A DNA stretch of 22,001 nucleotides from JBEKYD01 sp052325345 (GTDB lineage Bacteria > Acidobacteriota > Terriglobia > Bryobacterales > Bryobacteraceae): NCBI GenBank assembly GCA_052325345.1, contig JBKQVG010000434.1, positions 1-22,001 on the forward strand. Reading direction: 5' to 3'. The position numbers and the translations under genes are program-made. Under the pieces are notes generated by a model. That model did not search any database, was not told the DNA's origin, and was given only the letters and a program-made list of their open reading frames with translations. Below are positions 1 through 7,809 of this stretch, piece by piece. Position 1 is the stretch's first letter; every line of letters starts with the position of its first letter.

Positions 1-17
1 ACGTTAAGGAGGACGAG

Positions 18-1382
<1,365 letters not shown>

Positions 1383-1421
1383 AAAGTGGCGGATGGGCGA
1401 ATTCGGGCAATCGAGGACGCC

Positions 1422-2048
1422 ATGGTGAAACCGATCCTGCTTCAGCCCCTGATCGTCGGCTCCCCCGGCGGGGGTACGGAGGGACCATCGGGAAACGGGA
1501 CGGGCGCGGCCGCGCGCGCCATGGCTTCGGAGCGGGCCGGGCAGGAACTGCCACTGGCGCAACTGGAAGAACTGGCGGCGGCCCTGGCGCGCGTGTTCCG
1601 GGTGCCGTGCCGCATCGCCCGGTCGGCTACGGATGTGCGCTTTGCACGCGACGAGCGCCGTGGCCAGTTCTACTCCACCGCGATTCTCGACCAGCTCGAG
1701 CGCACCACCGATAGCGGCGCCAGGGTGCTGGGAGTGGGCTCCTGCGACCTCTACGTGCCGGTGCTGACCTTCGTCTTCGGCGAAGCGCGGCTGGACGGCA
1801 ACTGCGCCGTAGTTTCGACCGCGCGCCTGGCCGAGGAGTTCTACGGACTGCCGGCCAGCCCGGCCCTGTTGCGCCAGCGCCTCATAAAAGAAGCGGTGCA
1901 TGAGTTGGGGCACACTTTCGGCTTGCGGCACTGCCCGGACTGGCGCTGCGTGATGACCTCCAGCCACGCCGTGGAGCGGCTGGATGTGAAGAGCGCGGAA
2001 TTCTGCCCCAAGTGCCAGAAGGTTGTCGGCCACGGGTTTGAGTGGTAG
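1422..2048 (+). CDS. amzA: Archaemetzincin-type zinc metalloprotease (peptidase family M54)
   Basis: The family signature is clear at residues 160-171, HELGHTFGLRHC, which supplies the catalytic zinc histidines and the base Glu. It is followed by C-x4-C-x-M, then 16 residues, then C-x2-C, the second structural zinc site of archaemetzincins. Length (208 aa) is close to the family norm of about 180-200. I prefer the ATG at 1422 (GAGG five bases upstream; the family begins near this hydrophobic beta strand) over an in-frame GTG at 1386, which lacks a ribosome site and would add 12 residues. No signal peptide is seen, so it should be cytoplasmic. It lies 39 bases after the NtrC-type regulator and may be co-transcribed. 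The physiological substrate of bacterial members is unknown. Confidence 0.88.
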   Translation: MVKPILLQPLIVGSPGGGTEGPSGNGTGAAARAMASERAGQELPLAQLEELAAALARVFRVPCRIARSATDVRFARDERRGQFYSTAILDQLERTTDSGARVLGVGSCDLYVPVLTFVFGEARLDGNCAVVSTARLAEEFYGLPASPALLRQRLIKEAVHELGHTFGLRHCPDWRCVMTSSHAVERLDVKSAEFCPKCQKVVGHGFEW

Positions 2049-2099
2049 CGGGAAGCGCCGGGGGACGGTCCGGCGCCATCGCCTTCAGCCCAACGTGAA

Positions 2100-2115
2100 G
2101 CCTCCGAGCGGAGGC
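2100..2115. terminator. Short palindrome between convergent genes, possible terminator
   Basis: GCCTCCG-AG-CGGAGGC is a perfect palindrome between the converging archaemetzincin and desulforedoxin-like genes. Neither side has a T tract, so intrinsic termination is only a possibility. Confidence 0.3.
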
Positions 2116-2147
2116 CTTACCTCACGAATGAACGGGCGCGGTAACGC

Positions 2148-2312
2148 TCACTTCCTGGCCGGCGCGTTGTTTTCCACGGCCTTCATCTGTCGGCCGCAGC
2201 AAATCTCCGCATGTGAGTGAGAGTCACTTTCGGGACAAGGACAGGCCTTGTCATAGACGAGCACCGCCCCGCACTTCTCACAGACATAACGATCTCCGGC
2301 GTTTCGAGCCAT
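2148..2312 (-). CDS. Desulforedoxin-like small metal-binding protein
   Basis: This 54-aa ORF starts at an ATG preceded by GGGAGG at 6 bases spacing and ends in TGA at 2148-2150. The ligand pattern is that of desulforedoxin (also the N-terminal domain of desulfoferrodoxin): YVCEKCGAVL with C11/C14, then an adjacent pair C38-C39 in ICCGRQMK. Four cysteines in this arrangement bind one Fe or Zn. An insertion between the pairs carries an extra C-x-C (C24, C26) and two histidines (SDSHSH). It lies 88 bases downstream of the selenoperoxiredoxin on the same strand, so co-transcription is likely. An inferred role is electron delivery to that peroxidase or a related redox/metal function. The metal is not determined by sequence alone. 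Confidence 0.82.
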   Translation of the reverse strand: MARNAGDRYVCEKCGAVLVYDKACPCPESDSHSHAEICCGRQMKAVENNAPARK

Positions 2313-2400
2313 TTTGGACCTCCCGTCTTTGAACGTTCACCTTTTTGCCGGCGCTGCTGGAATGCAGCCTTGGGATCATGTATTGGCGATCTCACGGCCG

Positions 2401-3117
2401 TCAGTCAAACGCCGACTCCGTCTTCCATTCCTTCCAGACGTTGCCCACAAGATCGATTCCGGGCTTGAGCGTAGGCTTGCCGGGACGCCAGCCGGAAGGC
2501 GTGGCCTGGGCGCCCTTGGATTCGCGGACCAGTTGGAACGCCTGAATCTGCCGAATCGATTCAGCGACGTTGCGGCCCACCGGCGGCGTCAGGACTTCGT
2601 AAGCCTGGATGATGCCATCCGGATCGATGAGGAAGCGGCCACGCGTTTCCACACCGGCTTCATCGTCATAGACGCCGTACACCTTACCCACCTTGCCGCC
2701 CGCGTCCGACAGCATCGCGAAGGGCACGCCTCCCTCCACCATTTTGGAAAGTTCCTGGTCGTTCCACATCTTGTGAACAAACATGCTGTCGACACTCACG
2801 GACAAAACTTCCACACCAAGTTTCTGGAACTCGGGATATTTCTCGGCGACCGCCGAGAGCTCGGTACTTCAAACGAAGGTGAAATCCCCTGGGTAGAAGC
2901 AGAGCAGCACCCATTTGCCGAGATATTCGGAGAGCTTGAGATTGATGAACTTGCCTTGGCGATATCCCGGCGCAGTGAAGTCCGGGGCCTGCCTTCCGAT
3001 CAGGATCACGTTCGATTCCTCCTTCCGTTCTTGCTGGTGTGCGCTTTCGTCCTCCGCCGCCTTACCCACCGTACTGCCGGTCGGCCGGGCGCAGCCGGCG
3101 CTCAATTCTTCCGCCAT
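2401..3117 (-). CDS. prxU: Selenocysteine-containing peroxiredoxin (in-frame UGA at the peroxidatic position)
   Basis: Read through one TGA (2869-2871), this frame gives a full AhpC/Prx1-like peroxiredoxin of 238 aa. The upstream part ends FYPGDFTFV and the downstream part resumes STELSAVAEKYPEF with no frame shift, so the TGA is codon 83, exactly where the peroxidatic Cys of FTFVCPTE should be. A hairpin fitting a bacterial SECIS follows (2841-2858). The ATG at 3117 has a GAGGG ribosome site 5 bases upstream. The protein has a 35-residue N-terminal extension with C9 (GCARPTG) and one other Cys, C73. The C-terminal resolving-Cys motif (VCP) is replaced by ATPSGW, so it is not a typical 2-Cys enzyme. 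Expected role: reduction of peroxides in the cytoplasm. Alternative: a nonsense-mutated pseudogene, unlikely given the intact frame on both sides and the hairpin. Confidence 0.9.
2841..2858 (-). promoter_or_regulatory. Bacterial SECIS element downstream of the UGA codon
   Basis: On the minus-strand mRNA the 7-bp perfect stem UCUCGGC/GCCGAGA closes a GGUC tetraloop. The loop begins 17 bases after the UGA. In E. coli fdhF the SelB-binding SECIS also presents GGUC, about 18 bases after its UGA. No bulged U is visible in the stem, unlike fdhF. The element lies inside the coding sequence, as usual for bacteria. Confidence 0.82.
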
Positions 3118-3118
3118 G

Positions 3119-3140
3119 ATTCCCTCGCGTAATCGGGAAT
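3119..3140 (-). promoter_or_regulatory. Inverted repeat overlapping the prxU ribosome-binding site
   Basis: ATTCCC and GGGAAT (6-bp arms, 10-base spacer) flank the end of the prxU leader. The 3' arm on the mRNA contains the GAGGG Shine-Dalgarno, only a few bases from the ATG at 3117. Folding would sequester the ribosome site. It could also be a protein-binding operator. Function is inferred. Confidence 0.35.
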
Positions 3141-3177
3141 TTGCAACCGTACGGCAATAGTGTTTAACTACATCTAT

Positions 3178-3183
3178 ATTATA
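3178..3183 (-). promoter_or_regulatory. Candidate -10 box for prxU
   Basis: Minus-strand TATAAT inside the AT-rich palindrome CTATATTATAG (3174-3184) in the divergent region between prxU and the CcmH-like gene. It would place the transcript start about 55 bases before the prxU ATG. No good -35 box is visible at the usual distance, so this is a weak call. Confidence 0.35.
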
Positions 3184-3296
3184 GTCGCACTGGCAAGACT
3201 CGGATGTAGATTCCGGGAGCGTCGAGATGAGGGACATCGCGGCGCGTGGCCGCGTTCGCGGCCCCGGACTGGCCGGCTCTACGCGGGAGTATTTTG

Positions 3297-3773
3297 GTGA
3301 TCGTGGCACGTGCACACCGGCGAACCGCTCTGAGCGCCGCACTCTTGGGTGTGGCACTGGCTCAAGTCTTCGCGCTTCCCGCTACAGTTGAAACGCCCGA
3401 CGAACAGAAGGCGCGGGTGCAGCGGATCGAAAAGGCGGTTCTGGCCCCATGCTGCTACACCGAACCGGTATCCCGACACCAGAGCGAGGTCGCGGTCAAG
3501 ATGCGGATCGAGATCGCCAACTGGGTCGCGGCGGGCAAGACCGACCAGGAAATCCTGGATACCTACGTGCGGCAGTACGGCAGCAGGGTGCTGGTCGGTC
3601 CGCGCACGGCGCCTGGCTGGTGGACCCCGTGGGTTCCGTGGCTCGCGCTCATTTTCGCAGTGGTCTTCGGTATCTGGCTCTTGGGGCGTTGGCGCGCTAA
3701 ACCGCTTCCGGCCGGGTTGGCGTCGCCGAGCCCCGATGCCGCCGTATTGCCGGACTTTGACGACGAAGAGTGA
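3297..3773 (+). CDS. ccmH: CcmH-like cytochrome c maturation protein
   Basis: The product (158 aa) has an N-terminal signal-like segment (arginines then ALSAALLGVALAQVFALPA), a CcmH/CycL core and one C-terminal membrane helix (WVPWLALIFAVVFGIWLLG). The core matches the family in the helical hairpin and in GKTDQEILDTYVRQYG, but the usual LRCxxCQ thiol motif is APCCYTEP here, with adjacent cysteines. CcmH proteins reduce apocytochrome c thiols for heme attachment on the outer face of the inner membrane. I chose GTG 3297 because GGGAG lies 7 bases upstream and it opens directly into the signal peptide; an in-frame GTG at 3246 would place 17 extra residues before it. No other ccm gene is in the window. 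Confidence 0.78.
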   Translation: MIVARAHRRTALSAALLGVALAQVFALPATVETPDEQKARVQRIEKAVLAPCCYTEPVSRHQSEVAVKMRIEIANWVAAGKTDQEILDTYVRQYGSRVLVGPRTAPGWWTPWVPWLALIFAVVFGIWLLGRWRAKPLPAGLASPSPDAAVLPDFDDEE

Positions 3774-3845
3774 CCGGGCCAGGGACGCAACACCTCGATC
3801 CAAAATAAAAAGCGAAACCTGCCGCATCCCGCTCTGTGGGTCGCA

Positions 3846-3881
3846 CGCCCGCCAAAGGCAAGGGCCTTTCAGCAGCGGGCG
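3846..3881 (+). terminator. Nested hairpin after the CcmH-like gene, possible terminator
   Basis: Outer arms CGCCCGC (3846-3852) and GCGGGCG (3875-3881) enclose an inner stem AAAGGC/GCCTTT with an AAGG loop (3854-3869). The two-tier palindrome lies between the CcmH-like and LacI-family genes. It lacks a T tract, so it may end transcription or act as another structured element. Confidence 0.35.
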
Positions 3882-3910
3882 GAAATGAGGCATCATGAAG
3901 TGAGGCTCTA

Positions 3911-3925
3911 GCGGACGATTTCCGC
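3911..3925. promoter_or_regulatory. Inverted repeat upstream of the LacI-family gene
   Basis: GCGGA-cgatt-TCCGC lies 16 bases before the regulator's start. Its position would suit an autoregulatory operator, but LacI-type operators usually have a central CG and longer symmetry, so this is tentative. Confidence 0.25.
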
Positions 3926-3941
3926 GGGCCCGTGTACGTTT

Positions 3942-4976
3942 ATGCCGAATCCGCCCAGCGCGCAAGTTCGTTTGAAGGACATAGCCCAGGACCTGAACGT
4001 CTCGGTTATGACCGTATCGAAAGTCGTGAGGGGGTGCGCCGATGTGGGACCCGAGACGCGCAGCCGGGTGCTCGCGCGCATCAAGGAGCTGAACTACCAG
4101 CCCAACTGGGTGGCACGCAGCCTGGCGGCGCGGCGCACGTTCATCGTAGGCCTGGTAGTGCCGGACCTGATGCACTCGTTCTTCGCCGAAATCGCCAAGG
4201 GCGTGGCGAGCGCCATGCGGCCGCTGGGTTACGACGTGGTGATCTGCAATTCGGAAGAAGATTCGAGTCTGGAAGCGAGCGAAATCGACCGCCTGATGGC
4301 GCGCCAGGTGGACGGGCTAATACTGGCGTCGGCCCAGCCGCCGGATGCGGAAGACGTGTTCGCGCGGATCGAAGCGCGCGGGGTGCCGTATGTGCTGGTG
4401 GACCGTAGAATCTCGGGCGTGAAGGCGTCCTACGTGGGGGCCGACGATGAAGCTATCGGCCGGCTGGCGACGGAGCACTTAATCGAGCGCGGCTGCCGCC
4501 GGATCGCCGACATCGCGGGGCCGCGGCACGCTGCCGGCGTGGGCCGGCTCAAAGGGTACCGGGACGCACTGGCTGCCGCCGGCCTGAACGTTGTCGAAGA
4601 GTATGTGGAGCGGGCCACGGATGACGCCTCCGGCTACGAGGCGGCGCGGCGGTTGCTCTTGCTCGACCCGATTCCGGACGCGATTTTCGGGTACAACGAT
4701 CCGGCCGCCGCGGGAGCCATGAAGGCGATCCTCGAGGCCGGGTACCGCATTCCCGAACAGATCAAGGTGATCGGCGCCGGAAACGTGCATTACTCCGATC
4801 TGTTGCGGGTGCCGCTTTCGACGGTGGACCAGCGCAGTACGGGAATCGGCGAACAAGCGGCGAGGATTCTGGCCAAGGCCATCACGTCGAAGCGCCGGCG
4901 GGCGGGCGCGGCGATTCTGATCGAGCCCACGCTGGTGATCCGGGAATCGAGCGGCGGACCCCGCAAAGGAGACTGA
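3942..4976 (+). CDS. LacI/GalR-family transcriptional regulator
   Basis: The 344-aa protein has the classic two-part structure. The N-terminal LacI helix-turn-helix and hinge (about residues 8-65) include VRLKDIAQDLNVSVMTVSKV and end with the minor-groove hinge segment NWVARSLAARRT. A periplasmic-binding-protein-like effector domain follows (about 67-335), starting FIVGLVVPDLMHSFFAEIAKG, with VGADDEAIGRLATEHLIERG and a C-terminal PLSTVDQ segment typical of the family. It is expected to bind DNA as a dimer and respond to a sugar or related ligand. No sugar-catabolism or transport gene is adjacent, so effector and targets cannot be named. The ATG lacks an obvious Shine-Dalgarno. About 155 bases after it show nothing recognisable. 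Confidence 0.93.
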   Translation: MPNPPSAQVRLKDIAQDLNVSVMTVSKVVRGCADVGPETRSRVLARIKELNYQPNWVARSLAARRTFIVGLVVPDLMHSFFAEIAKGVASAMRPLGYDVVICNSEEDSSLEASEIDRLMARQVDGLILASAQPPDAEDVFARIEARGVPYVLVDRRISGVKASYVGADDEAIGRLATEHLIERGCRRIADIAGPRHAAGVGRLKGYRDALAAAGLNVVEEYVERATDDASGYEAARRLLLLDPIPDAIFGYNDPAAAGAMKAILEAGYRIPEQIKVIGAGNVHYSDLLRVPLSTVDQRSTGIGEQAARILAKAITSKRRRAGAAILIEPTLVIRESSGGPRKGD

Positions 4977-5132
4977 AACCTGCCGGGCGCGGCCGTCGTC
5001 ACAATTTCAAATGCACACAGAGATGGAACCCCGATCGAATGCGTAATTCTCCAGCCGCCCCGCCACCGAACGCCGTGAACCGCCGGCTCGCGACAAGTGC
5101 GGCTGGCTGTCGTGCGGCCTCTATCTGACGTC

Positions 5133-5951
5133 ATGCGAAATTCCCTCTATCTGCCGCTTGTTCTCGGTATCGGCTGCGTATTCCAGCTTGGGGCGCAAAC
5201 TCCGATCGAAGCCGGTTATGCCGCGCTGTACAACCTGGATTTCGAGGGCGCGCACGCCGATTTCGAGAGTTGGAGCCGGGAACATCCGAACGATCCTTTG
5301 GCCCCGGTATCGGACGCGGCGGTATATCTGTTCGCCGAGTTCGACCGGCTGCACATCCTGCAATCGGAGTTCTTCACCCACGACCAACACTTCATCACCG
5401 ATCACAGGCTGAAACCGGACCCGCTGCTGAAGAAGCGGCTGGATGGCGCGCTGGCCGCGACCGAGCGGCTGGCCAACCGTTCGCCGGCGGATCACGACGC
5501 CATGTTTGCGGCGGTGCTGGCGCACGGCTTGCGCTCCGATTATCAGGCCCTGATCGAAAAGCGCTACGCCGCCTCTTTTGGGGAGATGAAGGCCGGCCGC
5601 GAACTGGCGGAAAAGCTGCTGGCCGCCGATCCACGCTACAGCGACGCGTGGGTGGCGGTGGGCGTGGAGAATTATATGCTGAGCGTCAGGCCGGCTTTCG
5701 TACGCTGGCTCTGCCGCCTGGCGGGCGGAGAGACGGACCGCGCCACCGGCGTTGCGCGTTTGAAGCTCACCGCCGAAAAGGGACACTACCTGGCGCCTTT
5801 CGCCCGCATGCTGCTGGCCGTGGCGGCGCTGCGCGACCACGACGCGGGCCGCGCGCGCAACCTGCTGGAGGGCCTCGCCCGCGAGTATCCCCGCAATCGC
5901 CTTTACCGGCAGGAACTGGCGCGCATGACAAATGGGGAAGTGGCGCGATGA
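5133..5951 (+). CDS. Exported helical-repeat (TPR-like) protein of unknown function
   Basis: This 272-aa protein starts with a signal peptide (MRNSLYLPLVLGIGCVFQLGAQT) if the ATG at 5133 is used; a GTG at 5097 would add 12 residues in front of it. The rest is helical with TPR-like spacing: an opening segment like AGYAALYNLDFEGAHADFE, a middle LLAADPRYSDAWVAVGVENYML and a closing ARNLLEGLAREYPRNRLYRQELARM. Such proteins usually act as periplasmic or envelope protein-binding scaffolds. Its stop overlaps the next gene's start in an ATGA, so it is translationally coupled to the FAD oxidoreductase and forms an operon with it and the YceI protein. No catalytic motif is visible. Confidence 0.78.
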   Translation: MRNSLYLPLVLGIGCVFQLGAQTPIEAGYAALYNLDFEGAHADFESWSREHPNDPLAPVSDAAVYLFAEFDRLHILQSEFFTHDQHFITDHRLKPDPLLKKRLDGALAATERLANRSPADHDAMFAAVLAHGLRSDYQALIEKRYAASFGEMKAGRELAEKLLAADPRYSDAWVAVGVENYMLSVRPAFVRWLCRLAGGETDRATGVARLKLTAEKGHYLAPFARMLLAVAALRDHDAGRARNLLEGLAREYPRNRLYRQELARMTNGEVAR

Positions 5952-7057
5952 CGCCATCTTCCGCCACCGACCTGTTCATCGTCGGCGGCGGACCGGCCGG
6001 GTTGGCGGCTGCGCTGGCGGCGCGCCGGCTGGGACTCGACGTCACCGTGGCGGATTGCAGCCAACCGCCGGTGGATAAAGCTTGCGGCGAGGGCATCATG
6101 CCGGACGGCGTGGCCGCGGCGCGCTCGCTGGGACTGGCGCTCGAAGATGCCGGGCCGCGGCCCTTCGCCGGAATCCGCTTCGCCGAAGGCACGGAATCGG
6201 TGGAGGCCCGCTTTCCCACCGGCCGCGGGCTGGGACTGCGCCGCACCGCGCTGCACCAATTCCTGATTGGCCATGCGTACCAGGCGGGCGTGCGGATGCT
6301 ATGGGGCGCGCGTGTAACCGCGCTGGTGAACGCGGGCGCGTGGGTGAACGATCGGCTGGTGCGCGCGCGCTGGATCGCCGGCGCCGATGGCGGCAACTCG
6401 GCAGTACGGCGCTGGGCTGGCCTCGAGGCCAGTGAGCGCGACAGCCGGCGCTATGGTTTTCGCCGCCATTACCGCGTTGCGCCATGGAGCGAGTTCATGG
6501 AAATCCACTGGGGTGACGGCTGCCAGCTTTACGTCACGCCGGTGAGCGATGGCGAGGTCTGCGTGGTGGCGATCTCGCGCGATCCGCACTTGCGCCTAGA
6601 TGCCGCCCTGGCGCGCTTTCCGTGCGTGCGGGACCATCTGGAGTCGGCCTCGGCGGCTTCTTCCGAACGCGGCGGAGTCTCGGCCACGCGGCGCCTCAAG
6701 CGCGTATGGAGGGGCAATGTCGCGCTGATCGGCGACGCCTCCGGTTCGGTCGACGCGGTCACCGGCGAAGGACTGTGCCTGCTCTTCCAACAGGCGGTTG
6801 CGCTGGCCGGAGCGTTGGCCGTCGAGGATCTCTCCGCTTATCAGGCCGCCCACCGGCGGCTGGGGCGGCGGCCCGAATGGATGGGAGACCTGATGCTCCT
6901 GCTCGACCGGTTTCCCGCGCTGCGCCGCCGCACCATCAAAGCCATGGCGCGCGAACCCCGCCTGTTTGCCCGCATGCTGGCCATGCACGTGGGCGAGCTT
7001 TCCGCTTTCGATTGTGTCGCGAACGGTTTTTCCCTCGGCTGGGAGATGTTAACTTGA
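5948..7057 (+). CDS. FAD-dependent oxidoreductase, geranylgeranyl-reductase-like
   Basis: The 369-aa product is a flavoprotein of the p-hydroxybenzoate hydroxylase fold. The N-terminal dinucleotide motif FIVGGGPAGLAAALAARRLG (residues 10-29) binds FAD. CGEGIMPDG (46-54) is typical of the geranylgeranyl reductase/halogenase-like branch, and GDASGSVDAVTGEGL is the second FAD-contact motif. These enzymes reduce isoprenoid double bonds or hydroxylate aromatic substrates; the substrate cannot be read here. There is no signal peptide, so it is probably cytoplasmic or membrane-associated. Its start overlaps the preceding stop (ATGA) and its stop overlaps the yceI start (TGATG), indicating one operon. 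The link with YceI, whose relatives bind polyisoprenoids, is suggestive of lipid or quinone chemistry. Confidence 0.88.
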   Translation: MTPSSATDLFIVGGGPAGLAAALAARRLGLDVTVADCSQPPVDKACGEGIMPDGVAAARSLGLALEDAGPRPFAGIRFAEGTESVEARFPTGRGLGLRRTALHQFLIGHAYQAGVRMLWGARVTALVNAGAWVNDRLVRARWIAGADGGNSAVRRWAGLEASERDSRRYGFRRHYRVAPWSEFMEIHWGDGCQLYVTPVSDGEVCVVAISRDPHLRLDAALARFPCVRDHLESASAASSERGGVSATRRLKRVWRGNVALIGDASGSVDAVTGEGLCLLFQQAVALAGALAVEDLSAYQAAHRRLGRRPEWMGDLMLLLDRFPALRRRTIKAMAREPRLFARMLAMHVGELSAFDCVANGFSLGWEMLT

Positions 7058-7638
7058 TGACGAAACCCTTTCGCTCTTACGGATGGCAACTGCCTCTTTT
7101 AGCGGTGCTCTGCGCCGCTCCGATGGCCGCGCAGGAAACGGCCTGGAAACTGGATACGGGCCAAACCAAGGTGGAGTATACCTTGGGCGATTTCCTGCAC
7201 ACGGTGCGCGGCACCTTTGCCATTAAGAGCGGGAATCTGCGCTTCGACCCGCAAAGCGGCAAAGCCAGCGGCGAGATGGTGGTGGACGCCAAGAGCGGCA
7301 ACAGCGGCAACTCGACGCGGGACCGAAAAATGCACCGCGAAGTTCTGGAGAGCGACAAGTATCCCGAGATCGTCTTCCGCCCCGACCACATTGACGGCAG
7401 AGTGTCGCTGCAGGGCGTCTTCCAGGTGCAGGTACACGGCAGCTTCGAGATTCACGGCGCAGCCCACGAAATCACCGTGCCCATGCAAGTGACGCCGGCC
7501 AGCGGCGACTTCAAAGTGGCCACCCAGTTTCCGATCCCCTACCAGAAGTGGGGCATGAAGAACCCGAGCACGCTGTTTTTGCGCGTCGACGACAAGGTGG
7601 TCATCACAATTCACGCGGTCTGGAAGCCGGTACATTAG
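7057..7638 (+). CDS. yceI: YceI-family periplasmic lipid-binding protein
   Basis: This 193-aa protein has a signal peptide (PLLAVLCAAPMAAQ) followed by a complete YceI lipocalin-like beta barrel. Recognisable segments are WKLDTGQTKVEYTLGDFLHTVRG near the mature N terminus, STRDRKMHREVLESDKYPEI in the middle and HGSFEIHGAAHEITVPMQV after it. Family members bind long isoprenoid chains such as polyprenyl-pyrophosphates or quinones in the periplasm. The start overlaps the FAD oxidoreductase stop, so the two are coupled. It is the last gene of this plus-strand operon. Confidence 0.93.
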   Translation: MTKPFRSYGWQLPLLAVLCAAPMAAQETAWKLDTGQTKVEYTLGDFLHTVRGTFAIKSGNLRFDPQSGKASGEMVVDAKSGNSGNSTRDRKMHREVLESDKYPEIVFRPDHIDGRVSLQGVFQVQVHGSFEIHGAAHEITVPMQVTPASGDFKVATQFPIPYQKWGMKNPSTLFLRVDDKVVITIHAVWKPVH

Positions 7639-7649
7639 AATGTACGAGT

Positions 7650-7667
7650 CCCCGCGACCGCGAGGGG
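7650..7667 (+). terminator. Imperfect hairpin after yceI, possible terminator
   Basis: CCCC and GGGG enclose a smaller CG/CG stem with one G-A mismatch, 12 bases after the yceI stop. It is followed by AATT but no T run. It is the only terminator-like structure I see here. Confidence 0.3.
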
Positions 7668-7680
7668 AATTCCTGCGAAG

Positions 7681-7805
7681 CTAAAGCGTTGACTTCTTCA
7701 GATGCGCGAATCCAGCCTCGATCGCATCGTACAGGGCCGTTTCGCCATTCGCCGGAAACGCCGTTAAGCGCGTGGTCGAGTTCGGAGGTGCTGGCCCGGC
7801 CGAGC
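7681..7805 (-). pseudogene. Degraded von Willebrand factor A domain fragment
   Basis: Reading the minus strand, one frame gives STSELDHALNGVSGE and another gives PANGETALYDAIEAGF followed by AHLKKSTL and a stop at 7681-7683. Joined across a frame change near GGCGTTTCC, these match the VWA-domain pattern in which a helix ending in a leucine-rich turn leads to a G-x-TALYDAI motif. The rest of the domain (the following DGxDxxS strand) is absent. It lies just downstream of pal on the same strand. I read it as a frameshifted, truncated remnant; the call rests on motif memory and should be treated as moderate. Confidence 0.42.
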
Positions 7806-7809
7806 GGAA

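Noticed and set aside
2869..2871. TGA read as a genuine stop making prx a pseudogene
   Set aside because: The frame is intact on both sides, the codon sits exactly at the peroxidatic position and a SECIS-like hairpin follows at the right distance.
2314..3132. A 272-codon open frame on the plus strand across the peroxiredoxin region
   Set aside because: It is the antisense shadow of the peroxiredoxin and the desulforedoxin-like gene; its product has no family features, while the minus strand encodes a conserved enzyme.
5270..5947. Upstream extension of the FAD oxidoreductase frame to 5270
   Set aside because: The extra 226 residues are Gly/Arg-rich shadow of the TPR-like gene; the ATG at 5948 starts directly at the FAD motif and overlaps the previous stop.
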